64,000 bases of DNA from Neptunitalea lumnitzerae (GTDB lineage Bacteria; Bacteroidota; Bacteroidia; Flavobacteriales; Flavobacteriaceae): contig NZ_BRVO01000003.1 in NCBI RefSeq assembly GCF_027924185.1, positions 207,968 through 271,967 on the forward strand, written 5' to 3'. The notes beneath the pieces are model-generated. The model did no database searches and had not been told where the DNA came from. It saw only the letters and a list, made by a program, of their open reading frames with translations. The position numbers were made by a program, and so were the translations under genes. Of this stretch, positions 8,388 to 17,485 are shown piece by piece (within the stretch, counting starts at the first letter, position 1; the number at the start of each line of letters is the position of its first letter).

Positions 8388-9568
8388 GAAAACGAGGTGT
8401 CATATATATAGTGCTTTTAGTGTTAGCTATCCTATTGTTGGTAATTGTAGACAATTCTAAACCAAAAGAAATAAATTGGTTTCCAAGCTACAATGCTAAA
8501 AAAACATTACCCTTTGGTACTTATATACTTGCGCAGCAATTAGAAAATGTGTTGCCTAATAAAAACATACACGTTTCTTCTATTGCACCACATAATAAAC
8601 TAAGCAATAATGAAATAGAAGAAGGCAGTTATTTTTTTATTAATTCTGATGTTGCTTTTGGCCCGGATGAGCTGGAGAGCCTTTTAGATTGGGTTTCCGA
8701 AGGAAATAATTTAATTGTTGCATCTCATACAATTGAAGAATCTTTGCTAGACACCCTACAAGTATCTGCGCAAAAGTTACCGCTGTTTAAAAGCATTACA
8801 TCTTCTGGAGTTCAACTTAAAAATGACTACAGAAAGGAAAAAAACCTTAGTGCTACATATGATAGAGCTATTGAAACATTGTATTTCGATTCTATTAAAA
8901 AAGCTACTCCAATAGCACATCTTAGCATTAATGATAAACCTGAAAAATATACATTTGCTATAACTAAAAAATTTGGAGCAGGCTCTATAGTGCTTATCAC
9001 CTTACCAGAAGTATTTACCAATTATTTTATTTTAAAAGAAAACAATAACTATTTTTCAGCTTCCTTATTAGAGTTTTTAAAAGGCCCTAATATCTATCTT
9101 GATCAGCATTATATTAATGGAAAGGTTATTTACCTATCTCCGTTGTATTTATTTTTAGAAAACAAATACTTAAAGTTGGCCTACTATTTTCTTATGCTAA
9201 CGCTTTTTATTTTTATAATTTTTGAAGCTAAAAGAACTCAAAGACCCATTCCTATTATCAAACCGCTTACCAACCAAACCCTAGCCTTTACTAGAACTAT
9301 TGGTAATATGTATTATCAACAAGGAATGTATAAAGATATTGTTACTCAAAAAATAGAATTGTTTTTAACCGATATAAGGCTAAAACTGCACATTCCTACA
9401 GAACATTTAAACGATGCATTTTATAATCAGTTATCCGCTAGAACCAATAAGCCTGAAACTGATATAAGAGAATTATTTGACTATATTAAAGAGTTAAATG
9501 CAAAAAATACAATTACCAAAAACGAAGTACTTAAACTAAATAGTTTATTAGAAGAATACAACCTGTAA
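8384..9568 (+). CDS. DUF4350 domain-containing membrane protein
   Basis: This 394-residue protein has an N-terminal anchor (about 5-21) and a DUF4350 domain of roughly 40-220, which starts with KKTLPFGTYILAQQL. DUF4350 resembles GATase-like extracytoplasmic domains. A second transmembrane helix is at about 266-284, followed by a cytoplasmic helical tail. The only start that fits the signal anchor is TTG at 8384, which overlaps the previous stop by 4 bases, so initiation is probably by re-initiation. It is the fourth gene of the operon and lies 3 bp before the MoxR gene. It is likely an accessory of the MoxR-DUF58 module; the function is unproven. Confidence 0.87.
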   Translation: MRKRGVIYIVLLVLAILLLVIVDNSKPKEINWFPSYNAKKTLPFGTYILAQQLENVLPNKNIHVSSIAPHNKLSNNEIEEGSYFFINSDVAFGPDELESLLDWVSEGNNLIVASHTIEESLLDTLQVSAQKLPLFKSITSSGVQLKNDYRKEKNLSATYDRAIETLYFDSIKKATPIAHLSINDKPEKYTFAITKKFGAGSIVLITLPEVFTNYFILKENNNYFSASLLEFLKGPNIYLDQHYINGKVIYLSPLYLFLENKYLKLAYYFLMLTLFIFIIFEAKRTQRPIPIIKPLTNQTLAFTRTIGNMYYQQGMYKDIVTQKIELFLTDIRLKLHIPTEHLNDAFYNQLSARTNKPETDIRELFDYIKELNAKNTITKNEVLKLNSLLEEYNL

Positions 9569-9571
9569 ATT

Positions 9572-10564
9572 ATGGATATAGAAAATACTGAAAACTTGGC
9601 TTTTAATAACCGAATAGACCTTGAGCAATTAAAAGAAGCGGTTGCCAATATTAAACAAGAACTGGCTAAAGTAATTATTGGTCAAAATGAATTTATAGAG
9701 TTGTTAATTGTAGCTTTATTATCTGATGGGCATGTGTTAATTGAAGGTGTACCAGGTATTGCCAAAACCGTAACCAGTAAATTATTTGCCAAAACACTAC
9801 AAACAGGTTTTGGCAGAATACAGTTTACTCCAGATTTAATGCCAAGTGACGTTTTGGGTACTTCTGTTTTAAATATGAAAACTTCAGATTTTGAGTTTAA
9901 AAAAGGGCCTATTTTCTCTAATCTTGTTTTAATTGACGAGATTAACAGAGCACCTGCAAAAACCCAAGCTGCTTTATTTGAAGTTATGGAAGAAAAGCAA
10001 ATTACCATAGATGGAACAACCTACCAAATGGAACCACCTTTTATGGTATTGGCTACACAGAACCCTATTGAACAAGAAGGTACCTATGCACTACCAGAAG
10101 CACAGTTAGACCGTTTTATATTTAAAATAAAATTAGGGTATCCTTCAGTAACTGAAGAAATTGATATTTTAAAAACGCACCATGAGCGTAAAGAAAAACC
10201 AGTTACTACAGAAATAGCGGCAGTTCTTACTCCGGAAATGTTACTAGATTTTAAACTAAAAATTAAAGACATACTGGTTGAAGAAAAAATATTTAAATAC
10301 ATCGCTGAAATTATAGATAAAACTAGAAATCACCCGCATTTATATATTGGTGCTTCTCCTAGAGCTTCTATTGCCATTTTAAAAACAGCCAAAACATATG
10401 CTGCTATTAACGGAAGAGATTTTGTAATTCCTGAAGATGTAAAAAATACCTTGGTTCCGGTACTAAACCATAGAATTATCTTAACTCCTGAGAGAGAAAT
10501 GGAAGGTGTTACCCCAGAAAAGGTTATTTCAATGATTGTTCAATCTGTAGAAGTTCCTAGATAA
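9572..10564 (+). CDS. MoxR family AAA+ ATPase
   Basis: This is a cytosolic AAA+ ATPase of the MoxR branch, a chaperone-like factor thought to assist assembly or activation of partner proteins with von Willebrand-like or DUF58 domains. Of its 330 residues, Walker A is GVPGIAKT at 59-66 and Walker B is IDEINRAP at 121-128. Sensor 1 lies in ATQNPIEQEGTY at about 153-164, with an arginine-finger region in LPEAQLDRF and a C-terminal lid domain. The length is standard. The next gene, DUF58, starts on the base after the stop, which supports a MoxR/DUF58 partnership. Confidence 0.95.
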   Translation: MDIENTENLAFNNRIDLEQLKEAVANIKQELAKVIIGQNEFIELLIVALLSDGHVLIEGVPGIAKTVTSKLFAKTLQTGFGRIQFTPDLMPSDVLGTSVLNMKTSDFEFKKGPIFSNLVLIDEINRAPAKTQAALFEVMEEKQITIDGTTYQMEPPFMVLATQNPIEQEGTYALPEAQLDRFIFKIKLGYPSVTEEIDILKTHHERKEKPVTTEIAAVLTPEMLLDFKLKIKDILVEEKIFKYIAEIIDKTRNHPHLYIGASPRASIAILKTAKTYAAINGRDFVIPEDVKNTLVPVLNHRIILTPEREMEGVTPEKVISMIVQSVEVPR

Positions 10565-11905
10565 TTGAAGCTGATAGCATTTATAAAGAGTTTATATATT
10601 GATACCAAGTTATTGTTTGTAACCCTTGGTATTGCTCTTATATTCTTACTTTCTTACTGGGTACATCCGCTATATCAAATAGGTTGGGTTTGTGCTTTAA
10701 TTTTTTGTATTGTAGTACTGGCAGATGCCTTATTGGTGTTTGTAGTTACCAATGGAATTACAGCTAGAAGAATTTTGCCTAACCGATTTTCTAATAGTGA
10801 TCATAATCAAGTTTCCATAACCGTTACCAACCAGTATGCTTTCAATATATTTATAAAGGTTATTGATGAGTTGCCATTTCAATTTCAAAAAAGAGATTTT
10901 AACCACTCAGCTACCATACAAAAAAATGGCCATTATGACTTTATCTACGAAGTAAAACCAGTTGAACGAGGCGAATACCACTACGGAAAATTAAATATTT
11001 ATGTAAATAGTCCGCTACAGCTTATTAGAAGAAGATACATTTTTCAAGATGAAGTAGTGGTAAAAGTATATCCGTCATTTGTTCAAATGCAGCAGTATGA
11101 CTTTCTTGCCATTGATAGTAAAACATCTACTTACGGGTTAAAAAAAATAAGACGTATTGGGCATACCATGGAATTTGAACAAATAAAAGATTATGTGGTA
11201 GGAGACGATATACGAACTATTAACTGGAAGGCTACTGCCAAAAGAGCTTCTTTAATGGTAAATCAATATCAAGATGAAAAATCACAACCTATTTATTCTA
11301 TCATAGATACAGGTAGAGTTATGAAAATGCCTTTTAATGAGTTAAGTCTTTTAGACTATGCCATTAATGCTACGCTGGCCTTTTCTAATGTAGGATTAAA
11401 GAAAAGTGATAAAGTTGGTCTTGTTACTTTTAATAAAAATTTAGACGAATTTGTGCCAGCTTTAGGAAAGCTTACGCATTTAAATACCCTGTTAGAAAAA
11501 CTGTATAATGTGAATACATTATTTCCAGATTCAGATTTTGGAAATTTATACGGGCACTTAAACAGAAAAGTAAATCAGCGCAGCCTGCTCTTCTTATATA
11601 CTAATTTTGAACATATTTCTGCTTTAAGAAGACAGCTTCCTTTTTTAAAAGCTATTTCTAAAAAACATGTTCTAGTAGTTATATTTTTTGAAAATACTGA
11701 ACTTACTAATTTCATTCAGGAAAAAAGTGAAGATCTTCAAGATGTTATACATAAAACCATTGCCGAGAAGTTTGTACATGATAAAACATTAATGCTAAAA
11801 GAACTTCAAATTCATGGAATTCAAGGTATTCTTACCAAACCTGAAAACTTAACTATAAATACCATTAATAAGTACCTAGAAATTAAGGCAAAAGGTTTAC
11901 TATAA
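10565..11905 (+). CDS. DUF58 domain-containing protein
   Basis: This 446-residue protein has two N-terminal transmembrane helices (about 15-32 and 37-58) and a beta-rich middle part. The DUF58 signature follows at about 205-240, with GDDIRTINWKATAKRASL and a downstream QYQDEKSQP. Such proteins have a von Willebrand factor A-like fold (here IYSIIDTGRVM starts it) and are the usual partner of MoxR ATPases. The start is TTG at 10565, immediately after the moxR stop; no ATG precedes the first helix. It ends the operon. Its cellular target is unknown; cell-envelope integrity is a reasonable inference. Confidence 0.92.
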   Translation: MKLIAFIKSLYIDTKLLFVTLGIALIFLLSYWVHPLYQIGWVCALIFCIVVLADALLVFVVTNGITARRILPNRFSNSDHNQVSITVTNQYAFNIFIKVIDELPFQFQKRDFNHSATIQKNGHYDFIYEVKPVERGEYHYGKLNIYVNSPLQLIRRRYIFQDEVVVKVYPSFVQMQQYDFLAIDSKTSTYGLKKIRRIGHTMEFEQIKDYVVGDDIRTINWKATAKRASLMVNQYQDEKSQPIYSIIDTGRVMKMPFNELSLLDYAINATLAFSNVGLKKSDKVGLVTFNKNLDEFVPALGKLTHLNTLLEKLYNVNTLFPDSDFGNLYGHLNRKVNQRSLLFLYTNFEHISALRRQLPFLKAISKKHVLVVIFFENTELTNFIQEKSEDLQDVIHKTIAEKFVHDKTLMLKELQIHGIQGILTKPENLTINTINKYLEIKAKGLL

Positions 11906-12020
11906 GTTTTTTACAGTTCATCACTTAAAATATACAGTTGGGTAGTATTACTTTTTATGACATTGCTAATTTTTGCACTTTTGAAGTGTAAAATTAAAAC
12001 AACCATAAAAAATTATACTT

Positions 12021-12437
12021 ATGAAAACACTTGCTACACTTTTAATGATTTTGTTAACTTCATTAATTCACGCACAAGAAAAAAACACCTATACCATTAA
12101 CGCGCAAGTAACCAATGTAAAAAGCGCTGAGGGTAATGTAATTTTTAGCTTACACACCAAAGACACCTTTATGAAAGGTAGCGGTATTAAAATGGTAGTT
12201 GCTACCATAGAAAACGGAGTGGCAAAAGCAACCTTTACTGATATAGAACCAGGCACCTATGCTATTATGGTACTACATGATGAGAATGAAAATAAAAGAA
12301 TGGATTTTGAAGCTACTGGTTTTCCAAAAGAAGACTACGGAATGAGTAACAACCCAATGGCTTTTGGCCCTCCAAATTTTAACGATGCTAAATTTGACAT
12401 TACTACAGAAGATAAAGATTTTACCATTAGATTTTAA
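12021..12437 (+). CDS. DUF2141 domain-containing secreted protein
   Basis: This 138-residue protein has a signal peptide (1-18, cleavage after HAQ-like residues) and a single DUF2141 beta-sandwich domain. It contains the family motif AIMVLHDENENKRMDF, in which the acidic DENEN cluster could bind a metal, and a C-terminal YGMSNNPMAFGPPNF region. The function of the family is unknown; members are periplasmic or outer-membrane-associated in Bacteroidota. It is monocistronic, with about 115 bp separating it from the DUF58 gene and a strong terminator after it. Confidence 0.9.
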   Translation: MKTLATLLMILLTSLIHAQEKNTYTINAQVTNVKSAEGNVIFSLHTKDTFMKGSGIKMVVATIENGVAKATFTDIEPGTYAIMVLHDENENKRMDFEATGFPKEDYGMSNNPMAFGPPNFNDAKFDITTEDKDFTIRF

Positions 12438-12443
12438 ATAACA

Positions 12444-12477
12444 AAAAAGCCTGCTTAAATAAGTAAGCAGGCTTTTT
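12444..12477. terminator. Bidirectional Rho-independent terminator
   Basis: A perfect 14-bp stem (12444-12457 with 12464-12477, loop AATAAG) with GCCTGC core and A/T-flanked ends lies between the convergent DUF2141 and dps genes. Confidence 0.92.
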
Positions 12478-12494
12478 AATTTTAAAGTTATCTC

Positions 12495-12974
12495 TTAGAT
12501 TTTTTCATCTAACCAAGCTTTCATCATCCAAACAGTTTTTTCCTGTTCTGTAATAAAATCACTCATCATAGAATTGGTTCCTTCATCATTTGCTTCATCA
12601 GAAGCTATCAGAATTTCTCTTTCTATTTTTAAAAGCTCTGTTAGTGAGTTTACTACCAGCTGTACAGAAGCTTCGTCATTATGAATATTTTTACCTACCG
12701 GTACTTTAGATGCCTTTACATAATCGTCAAAAGTATGCAACGGTACACTTCCTAAAGTAAGTATACGCTCGGCAATTTCATCAACTTTCGTATTTGCATC
12801 AGTATATAATTCTTCAAATTTAATATGAAGATCAAAAAAGCGCTTACCACGAATATTCCAGTGTATCCCTCTTAAATTCTGGTAATAGGTTTGAAAATTA
12901 GCCAATAAAGCATTTAATTTTTCAGCTATTTTTTCTGTTTGTTGGGCATCTAGCCCTAAACTATTATAGTTCAT
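12495..12974 (-). CDS. dps: Dps family DNA-protecting ferritin-like protein
   Basis: This is a mini-ferritin that oxidises Fe(II) with hydrogen peroxide and stores iron, protecting DNA in the cytosol. The 159-residue protein has the inter-subunit ferroxidase residues with the spacing of known Dps proteins: His38, His50, Glu54, Asp65 and Glu69. It shows the four-helix pattern with RGIHWNIRGK at 35-44. There is no long basic N-terminal tail, so direct DNA binding is doubtful. An oxyR gene lies 1.2 kb away, separated by one unrelated-looking gene, and Dps is a classic OxyR target. Confidence 0.94.
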   Translation of the reverse strand: MNYNSLGLDAQQTEKIAEKLNALLANFQTYYQNLRGIHWNIRGKRFFDLHIKFEELYTDANTKVDEIAERILTLGSVPLHTFDDYVKASKVPVGKNIHNDEASVQLVVNSLTELLKIEREILIASDEANDEGTNSMMSDFITEQEKTVWMMKAWLDEKI

Positions 12975-13082
12975 TGATTTAATTTTTTCTTATTTATATC
13001 AACAAATTTACAAATACCAAAAACCAATAATACGTAATTCCTATTAGTACTTCTTATACTTAAATTTGAGTTACCTATACCA

Positions 13083-14042
13083 TTATCTCACCACAACTTT
13101 TTTAACAATACTACTATCTCTACTATTAATTTTCATAAAATAAGTACCAGCTGCACATTGTAAATCTATATGTTCAAAACCACTTTTAAATTCATTTATT
13201 TTTCTCCCTGTGGTATCATAAAGTTCTACCACGGTAATAGTACCCTCTTTTGCATCAATAGATAGTATACCCAATGTAGGATTAGGATATACGGTAACAG
13301 CATCATCTAAAGTAAGCTCATTAGTAGTCAATAAACAGTTAGCAGAAAAATTAATTACCGTATGCTGCTGACTAATATTCCATTGGTTATAAGGCAATTG
13401 ATTATTTTGTGCCAAGACTTCGTCATCTACAGCTACACAAATAGTATTATATACTTCTGTAGGGTCATATTGACTATCAGGCATTACAGAAAAACTAACA
13501 TCAAGTGAGTTTAATATATCATTATGGTTATTCCTTAAATCTATTTTAGTTAGCGTATACATATTAGATATATCTAAAATGGTTAGATTAGGGTTATTAC
13601 TCAAATCTAATTCTGTTAACAGGTTAACAGGTGCTACATCATCATGATTTTCTAAATACAGTTCTTCTAGCAATACGTTAGCAGATACATCTAAGCTTGT
13701 TAATGCATTAGACTGAAGATTAAGCTTTTTCAACTGTAAATTACTACTAAGGTCTATGGTAGAAATTTCAAAATAATTTATGGTAAGCTCTTCCAAAGCT
13801 GTAAAATCTTCTATACCAGTAAGATCGTAGATATAACCAAACCATGCATTTGTAAGATCAAGCGTTAAATAAGTTATACCACTAATATCAGAGGTTAGCA
13901 CCTGTCCGTTTACAGTAGCATCACTATCTATCCCCAATCCTATTAGCCATTGTTCAAATCCCTGATCTGGTATAGCTGTTGTTTGTCCTTTTACGTGTAA
14001 CAAACTAAAAAAAGCAAAAATTAAAAGTAACTGAATTTTCAT
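13083..14042 (-). CDS. Leucine-rich-repeat secreted protein with T9SS type A sorting domain
   Basis: This 319-residue exported protein has a signal peptide (1-19). Its N-terminal segment DQGFEQWLIGLGIDSDATVNG is typical of flavobacterial LRR proteins. Several leucine-rich repeats follow between about 55 and 185 (TLDLTNAW, LEELTIN, KKLNLQSNALTSLDVS). The C-terminal type IX secretion sorting domain is at about 245-319, with VYPNPTLGILSID and GTYFMKI and a final KKVVVR. It is probably cell-surface attached or released, and the repeats suggest protein or glycan binding. It is a single gene between dps and the divergent oxyR. Confidence 0.88.
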   Translation of the reverse strand: MKIQLLLIFAFFSLLHVKGQTTAIPDQGFEQWLIGLGIDSDATVNGQVLTSDISGITYLTLDLTNAWFGYIYDLTGIEDFTALEELTINYFEISTIDLSSNLQLKKLNLQSNALTSLDVSANVLLEELYLENHDDVAPVNLLTELDLSNNPNLTILDISNMYTLTKIDLRNNHNDILNSLDVSFSVMPDSQYDPTEVYNTICVAVDDEVLAQNNQLPYNQWNISQQHTVINFSANCLLTTNELTLDDAVTVYPNPTLGILSIDAKEGTITVVELYDTTGRKINEFKSGFEHIDLQCAAGTYFMKINSRDSSIVKKVVVR

Positions 14043-14217
14043 AGGCTATAAGATTTTTACAAAACAAACACTCCCCTATAAAAATAAATCAAAACTATCA
14101 CATTTTCAACATTGTAGGAAAATATTATTTTCAAATCAATCTATGATACAAAACTTATTGTTTAACCATAAATAATATTGATAGTTTTTGTAAATTTATA
14201 GCCTTAAATTATCACTA

Positions 14218-15159
14218 ATGACAATCACGCAATTACAATATGTATTGGCCGTAGCTAAATATCAGAACTTTACGCTTGCGGCAGAAAAAAGTTTTGTTAC
14301 ACAACCTACTCTTAGTATGCAAATTCAGAAGTTGGAAGATGAATTGGACATTCTAATTTTTGACCGTGGAAAAAAACCAATTCAATTAACCGAAGTTGGT
14401 AAAAAATTAGTAGATCAGGCAAAGAACATTGTGAACGAAGCTAATAGAATAAAAGATATTGTAGAGCAGCAAAAAGGGTTTATTGGTGGCGAATTTAAAT
14501 TAGGTATCATACCTACAATTATGCCTACCCTACTACCCATGTTTTTAAGTAACTTTATTAAAAAATATGCTAAAGTTCAGCTTAAAATAGAAGAGTTAAA
14601 CACAGAAGGTTTAATTCAGAAAATAATGGATGGTAACTTAGATGCCGCCATTGCTGCCACACCACTACAACATGAGCATATTAAAGAGCGTGTATTATAT
14701 TACGAACCGTTTGTAGCGTACATACCACAAAACCACCGTTTATATACTAATAAGAAGATTGACACAACTGATTTAGCTATTGAAGATATATTATTGTTAG
14801 AAGACGGACACTGTTTTAGAGAAGGAGTTGTAAACCTGTGTAAAAGTGCCAAAGGCTTTAACGATGAACGTTTTCAACTAGAAAGCGGAAGTTTTGAAAC
14901 TATGGTAAAACTAGCCAATGAAGGTTTAGGTATGACACTGTTACCTTACTTACACGCACTTGACTTAAAAGGTACAGAAAAAGAAAATCTGCATTATTTT
15001 AATGAGCCTACTCCTGCTAGAGAGGTAAGCCTTATATACCATAAAAGCGAATTAAAATTACATATTATAGAAGCATTGAGAGAAGTGATTATGGGAGTTA
15101 TTAGAGGAGCCATTGCATTTCAGAATGTTCAAATAATAAGTCCGGTTGCTAAAAGATAA
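14218..15159 (+). CDS. oxyR: OxyR, LysR-type hydrogen peroxide sensor
   Basis: This is a LysR-family transcription activator that senses hydrogen peroxide by disulfide formation. The 313-residue protein has an N-terminal winged helix (about 1-60, with TLAAEKSFVTQPTLSMQIQK) and a periplasmic-binding-protein-like sensor domain from about 90. The redox pair Cys199 and Cys208 sits in EDGHCFREGVVNLCK and has exactly the numbering and CX8C spacing of the Escherichia coli protein. It is monocistronic, followed by a terminator. Dps is nearby, and trxB and a peroxidase operon are within 8 kb; these are likely, but unproven, members of its regulon. Confidence 0.95.
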   Translation: MTITQLQYVLAVAKYQNFTLAAEKSFVTQPTLSMQIQKLEDELDILIFDRGKKPIQLTEVGKKLVDQAKNIVNEANRIKDIVEQQKGFIGGEFKLGIIPTIMPTLLPMFLSNFIKKYAKVQLKIEELNTEGLIQKIMDGNLDAAIAATPLQHEHIKERVLYYEPFVAYIPQNHRLYTNKKIDTTDLAIEDILLLEDGHCFREGVVNLCKSAKGFNDERFQLESGSFETMVKLANEGLGMTLLPYLHALDLKGTEKENLHYFNEPTPAREVSLIYHKSELKLHIIEALREVIMGVIRGAIAFQNVQIISPVAKR

Positions 15160-15182
15160 CTAGTAAGAACTAGCATAAAACA

Positions 15183-15208
15183 AAATAGCCACCCGTAGGT
15201 GGCTATTT
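15183..15208. terminator. Bidirectional Rho-independent terminator
   Basis: An 11-bp perfect stem (15183-15193 with 15198-15208, loop CGTA) with a GCCACC core lies between convergent oxyR and the small gene at 15209, abutting the latter's stop codon. Confidence 0.88.
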
Positions 15209-15406
15209 CTAGTTATTTAATAACAATAAGCATTCAGAAAGTTCAGGATTCTTCATTGTAAATCCTTGCAGCCATAATCTAAGTTCTTCTATCTCATAAG
15301 GTAAAAGCCTTTTGACTGCCTTTTCTAGCTCTTTTTTGAAGAGTATAGCATCAAAACTAACCTTTGCAAGTATAGTTTTTGTATACTCTAGCATAGCTCT
15401 AGCCAT
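15209..15406 (-). CDS. Small conserved helical protein
   Basis: The function is unknown. The 65-residue protein is predicted to be all-helical, soluble and without cysteine clusters apart from one Cys near the C-terminus. It begins MARAMLEYTKTILAKVSFD and ends in a Leu-Leu-Asn-Asn tail. The sequence has ordinary amino-acid composition and a terminator at its 3' side, so it is very likely a real gene. I recall similar short proteins across Flavobacteriaceae but know no assigned role. It is a separate unit between oxyR and the AIM24-like gene. Confidence 0.75.
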   Translation of the reverse strand: MARAMLEYTKTILAKVSFDAILFKKELEKAVKRLLPYEIEELRLWLQGFTMKNPELSECLLLLNN

Positions 15407-15493
15407 AGTGTATAGTATTTAGGTCACTTTAAAAATAACGTTTATATTGTAAAATAGTATGTTAAAGAACTGTTAATGTGAATATCTTCTCCA

Positions 15494-16294
15494 TTAGAAG
15501 CCATTATCTCCATCCAGTAAATTACCCAATCCACCTAATATACTTCCCTCGCCTTTTTGCTTACCTCCACCTTGTGGTGCAGCCGCCAATACGCGACCTG
15601 CAAGTCTGCTAAATGGCAACGATTGTAAGTACACTACACCTGGGCCTCTTAAGGTTGCAAAAAACAATCCTTCACCTCCAAATATACTGTTACGTATACC
15701 CCCTATAAATTCAATATTATAATCTACATCTTGTGTAAAGCCAACTATACAACCGGTATCTACTTTTAAAACATCGCCCGGTAATAACTCTTTTCTCGCT
15801 AAGGTTCCACCAGCATGTACAAACGCCATACCATCACCCTCTAATTTTTGCATTATAAACCCTTCACCACCAAAAAATCCTCTTCCTAATTTTCTAGAAA
15901 ACTCTATGCCTACATTCACACCTTTAGCAGCACATAAAAAGGCGTCTTTCTGGCAAATAAACCTACCTCTATACTTAGTTAAATCAATAGGTACAATTTT
16001 ACCGGGGTAAGGAGATGCAAAGCTTACTTTCTTCTTTCCATATTCCGCATTTAAAAAAACAGTCATAAACAAACTTTCGCCAGTAAGTAATCGTTTCCCA
16101 GCAGAAAATAGTTTACCCATAACCCCTTGGCTTTGGTTAGACCCGTCTCCAAAAATGGTTTGCATACGTATTCCATCATCCATCATCATAAAAGTACCGG
16201 CTTCTGCCACAACAGCTTCTTGCGGATCTAGTTCTATCTCCACATACTGCATTTCTTCTCCAAATATTTCGTAGTCAATTTCGTGTGATGTCAT
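15494..16294 (-). CDS. AIM24 family protein (TIGR00266 type)
   Basis: This 266-residue protein of the AIM24/TIGR00266 family has a beta-rich fold built of Gly-rich repeats, for example [27 protein letters not shown] and [18 protein letters not shown]. No catalytic residues are known for the family. Bacterial members are small soluble or membrane-associated proteins of unclear function, and yeast Aim24 affects mitochondrial membrane organisation. The C-terminus is Gly-rich ([14 protein letters not shown]). It starts at 16294 and is probably cotranscribed from, or just downstream of, the DUF4442 gene (57-bp gap). Confidence 0.9.
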   Translation of the reverse strand: MTSHEIDYEIFGEEMQYVEIELDPQEAVVAEAGTFMMMDDGIRMQTIFGDGSNQSQGVMGKLFSAGKRLLTGESLFMTVFLNAEYGKKKVSFASPYPGKIVPIDLTKYRGRFICQKDAFLCAAKGVNVGIEFSRKLGRGFFGGEGFIMQKLEGDGMAFVHAGGTLARKELLPGDVLKVDTGCIVGFTQDVDYNIEFIGGIRNSIFGGEGLFFATLRGPGVVYLQSLPFSRLAGRVLAAAPQGGGKQKGEGSILGGLGNLLDGDNGF

Positions 16295-16351
16295 TCTTTC
16301 TTTAATTTTTTAATTACCACTATAGGTTAGAAAAAATAAAATAATGTTACA

Positions 16352-16813
16352 CTATTTTTTAGATTTCAATTTTATAGTCCATTCAAATTGAAAAACAGAA
16401 ACCTCATCCCCCACTTCATCTTTTCCCACGGCTTCCATCCAAAAAGTTTGTCCTTCCCCTGTACTCACGGTGTCTGCTATAGCTTTTGCTATTTTAGCTC
16501 CATCTGTAGTAATAAAGGTTATTCTACCTACTGCTTTTTTACTAAACGTAGCCTTATTACTAGCCACAAGCATCGCAATTTTTTGATTGCTATCGTTTAT
16601 AGCTTTCATCACTAATACTCCAGTAGCAAGCTCAGCTGTCATTCCTTGTACTGCCCAAAACATAGACCTAAAAGGGTTTTTGTTTATCCAACTTAACTTA
16701 GCGGTGGTTGTACAGCTATTCTCTGTAATAGATACTACCCTTACTCCGCATATCCATGCCGATGGTAACTTTACCATTAAAAAGGTATTCAGCTTTTTAG
16801 GTGTAAACTTCAT
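16352..16813 (-). CDS. DUF4442 domain protein (hotdog-fold, thioesterase-like)
   Basis: This 153-residue cytosolic protein matches DUF4442, a hotdog-fold family related to acyl-CoA thioesterases. Features include the N-terminal MVKLPSAWICGVRV, the central NKNPFRSMFWAVQGMTAELATGVL helix region and beta strands to the end. The canonical Asp/Glu catalytic residue of thioesterases is not obvious; Glu60, in TAEL, is the best candidate. It lies upstream of the AIM24-like gene on the same strand. An acyl-thioester substrate is only inferred. Confidence 0.85.
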   Translation of the reverse strand: MKFTPKKLNTFLMVKLPSAWICGVRVVSITENSCTTTAKLSWINKNPFRSMFWAVQGMTAELATGVLVMKAINDSNQKIAMLVASNKATFSKKAVGRITFITTDGAKIAKAIADTVSTGEGQTFWMEAVGKDEVGDEVSVFQFEWTIKLKSKK

Positions 16814-16904
16814 ACTTTAAATATACAGTATAAATTTTAAAATTTCTAACATAGCCTTTCGATAGCAATATTCTTAATTTTATGTTAAATTTAAGTACTA
16901 TGTT

Positions 16905-16936
16905 TTGCATAATACCTTTTTTTAACCATATATTTG
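16905..16936 (+). promoter_or_regulatory. Bacteroidota-type promoter of the DUF4870-PadR-PspC operon
   Basis: A -33 TTG at 16905-16907 and a -7 TATATTTG at 16929-16936 are 21 bp apart. The ATG follows 19 bp after the -7 element. Confidence 0.65.
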
Positions 16937-16955
16937 TATAAGAAAATAATAGGTT

Positions 16956-17417
16956 ATGGATTCATCAATCACAAATCATCACAAAAACGTAGCTACTTTA
17001 ATACAACTTTCTGTATTTAGTAAGTTTATTATTCCTCTAGGAAACTTTGTTGCTCCCATTATTTTATGGGTCTTAAATAAAGACAGAAGTAAGTTTATAG
17101 ACGAGAATGGAAAACAAGCACTTAACTTTCAGTTAAGTATTTTAATATATAGCATGATACTGGCTGTTTTAGGCTTTTCAGTATTTGCTTATAACAATGA
17201 AAGTATCTGGAATTATATTCCCATGATTATGCGTCATGATCATTTTGTGATAGATGACTTTGGCCTTATTCAACAAAATCTTCTCTTTGGTATCTCGGCC
17301 ATTGCCGTAGTTATTGCCTATAAAGTTTTTGAAATAGTTTGTGTGGTAACGGCAGCTATTAAAGCTAAAAACGGAGAAGCATACCAGTACCCTATTACCA
17401 TTAAATTTTTAAAATAA
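16956..17417 (+). CDS. DUF4870 domain membrane protein
   Basis: This 153-residue inner-membrane protein has the DUF4870 (Tic20-like) layout: a polar N-terminus, then about four hydrophobic segments. It carries the signature VLNKDRSKFIDENGKQALNFQ at about 47-67. Most family members have no known function. It begins the operon that also encodes a PadR regulator and a PspC-domain protein (68-bp and 6-bp gaps), so a link to membrane stress is plausible. Confidence 0.88.
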   Translation: MDSSITNHHKNVATLIQLSVFSKFIIPLGNFVAPIILWVLNKDRSKFIDENGKQALNFQLSILIYSMILAVLGFSVFAYNNESIWNYIPMIMRHDHFVIDDFGLIQQNLLFGISAIAVVIAYKVFEIVCVVTAAIKAKNGEAYQYPITIKFLK

Positions 17418-17485
17418 TCATATTCATCAATCAATCATCATCAATCAAAAAATGAACAGTTTAATCACATTCAAAGAAAAGGCTT

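Noticed and set aside
12998..13030. Possible dps promoter (TAAATTTG on the minus strand, 13003-13010)
   Set aside because: The nearest TTG gives a 14-bp spacer, too short for the Bacteroidota consensus.
15209..15406. Toxin-antitoxin interpretation of the small gene next to oxyR
   Set aside because: There is no partner gene of similar size nearby and no known toxin or antitoxin motif.
17418..17485. ATCAATCA direct repeats upstream of padR
   Set aside because: They are low-complexity repeats without dyad symmetry. A PadR operator should be palindromic, so I did not call one.
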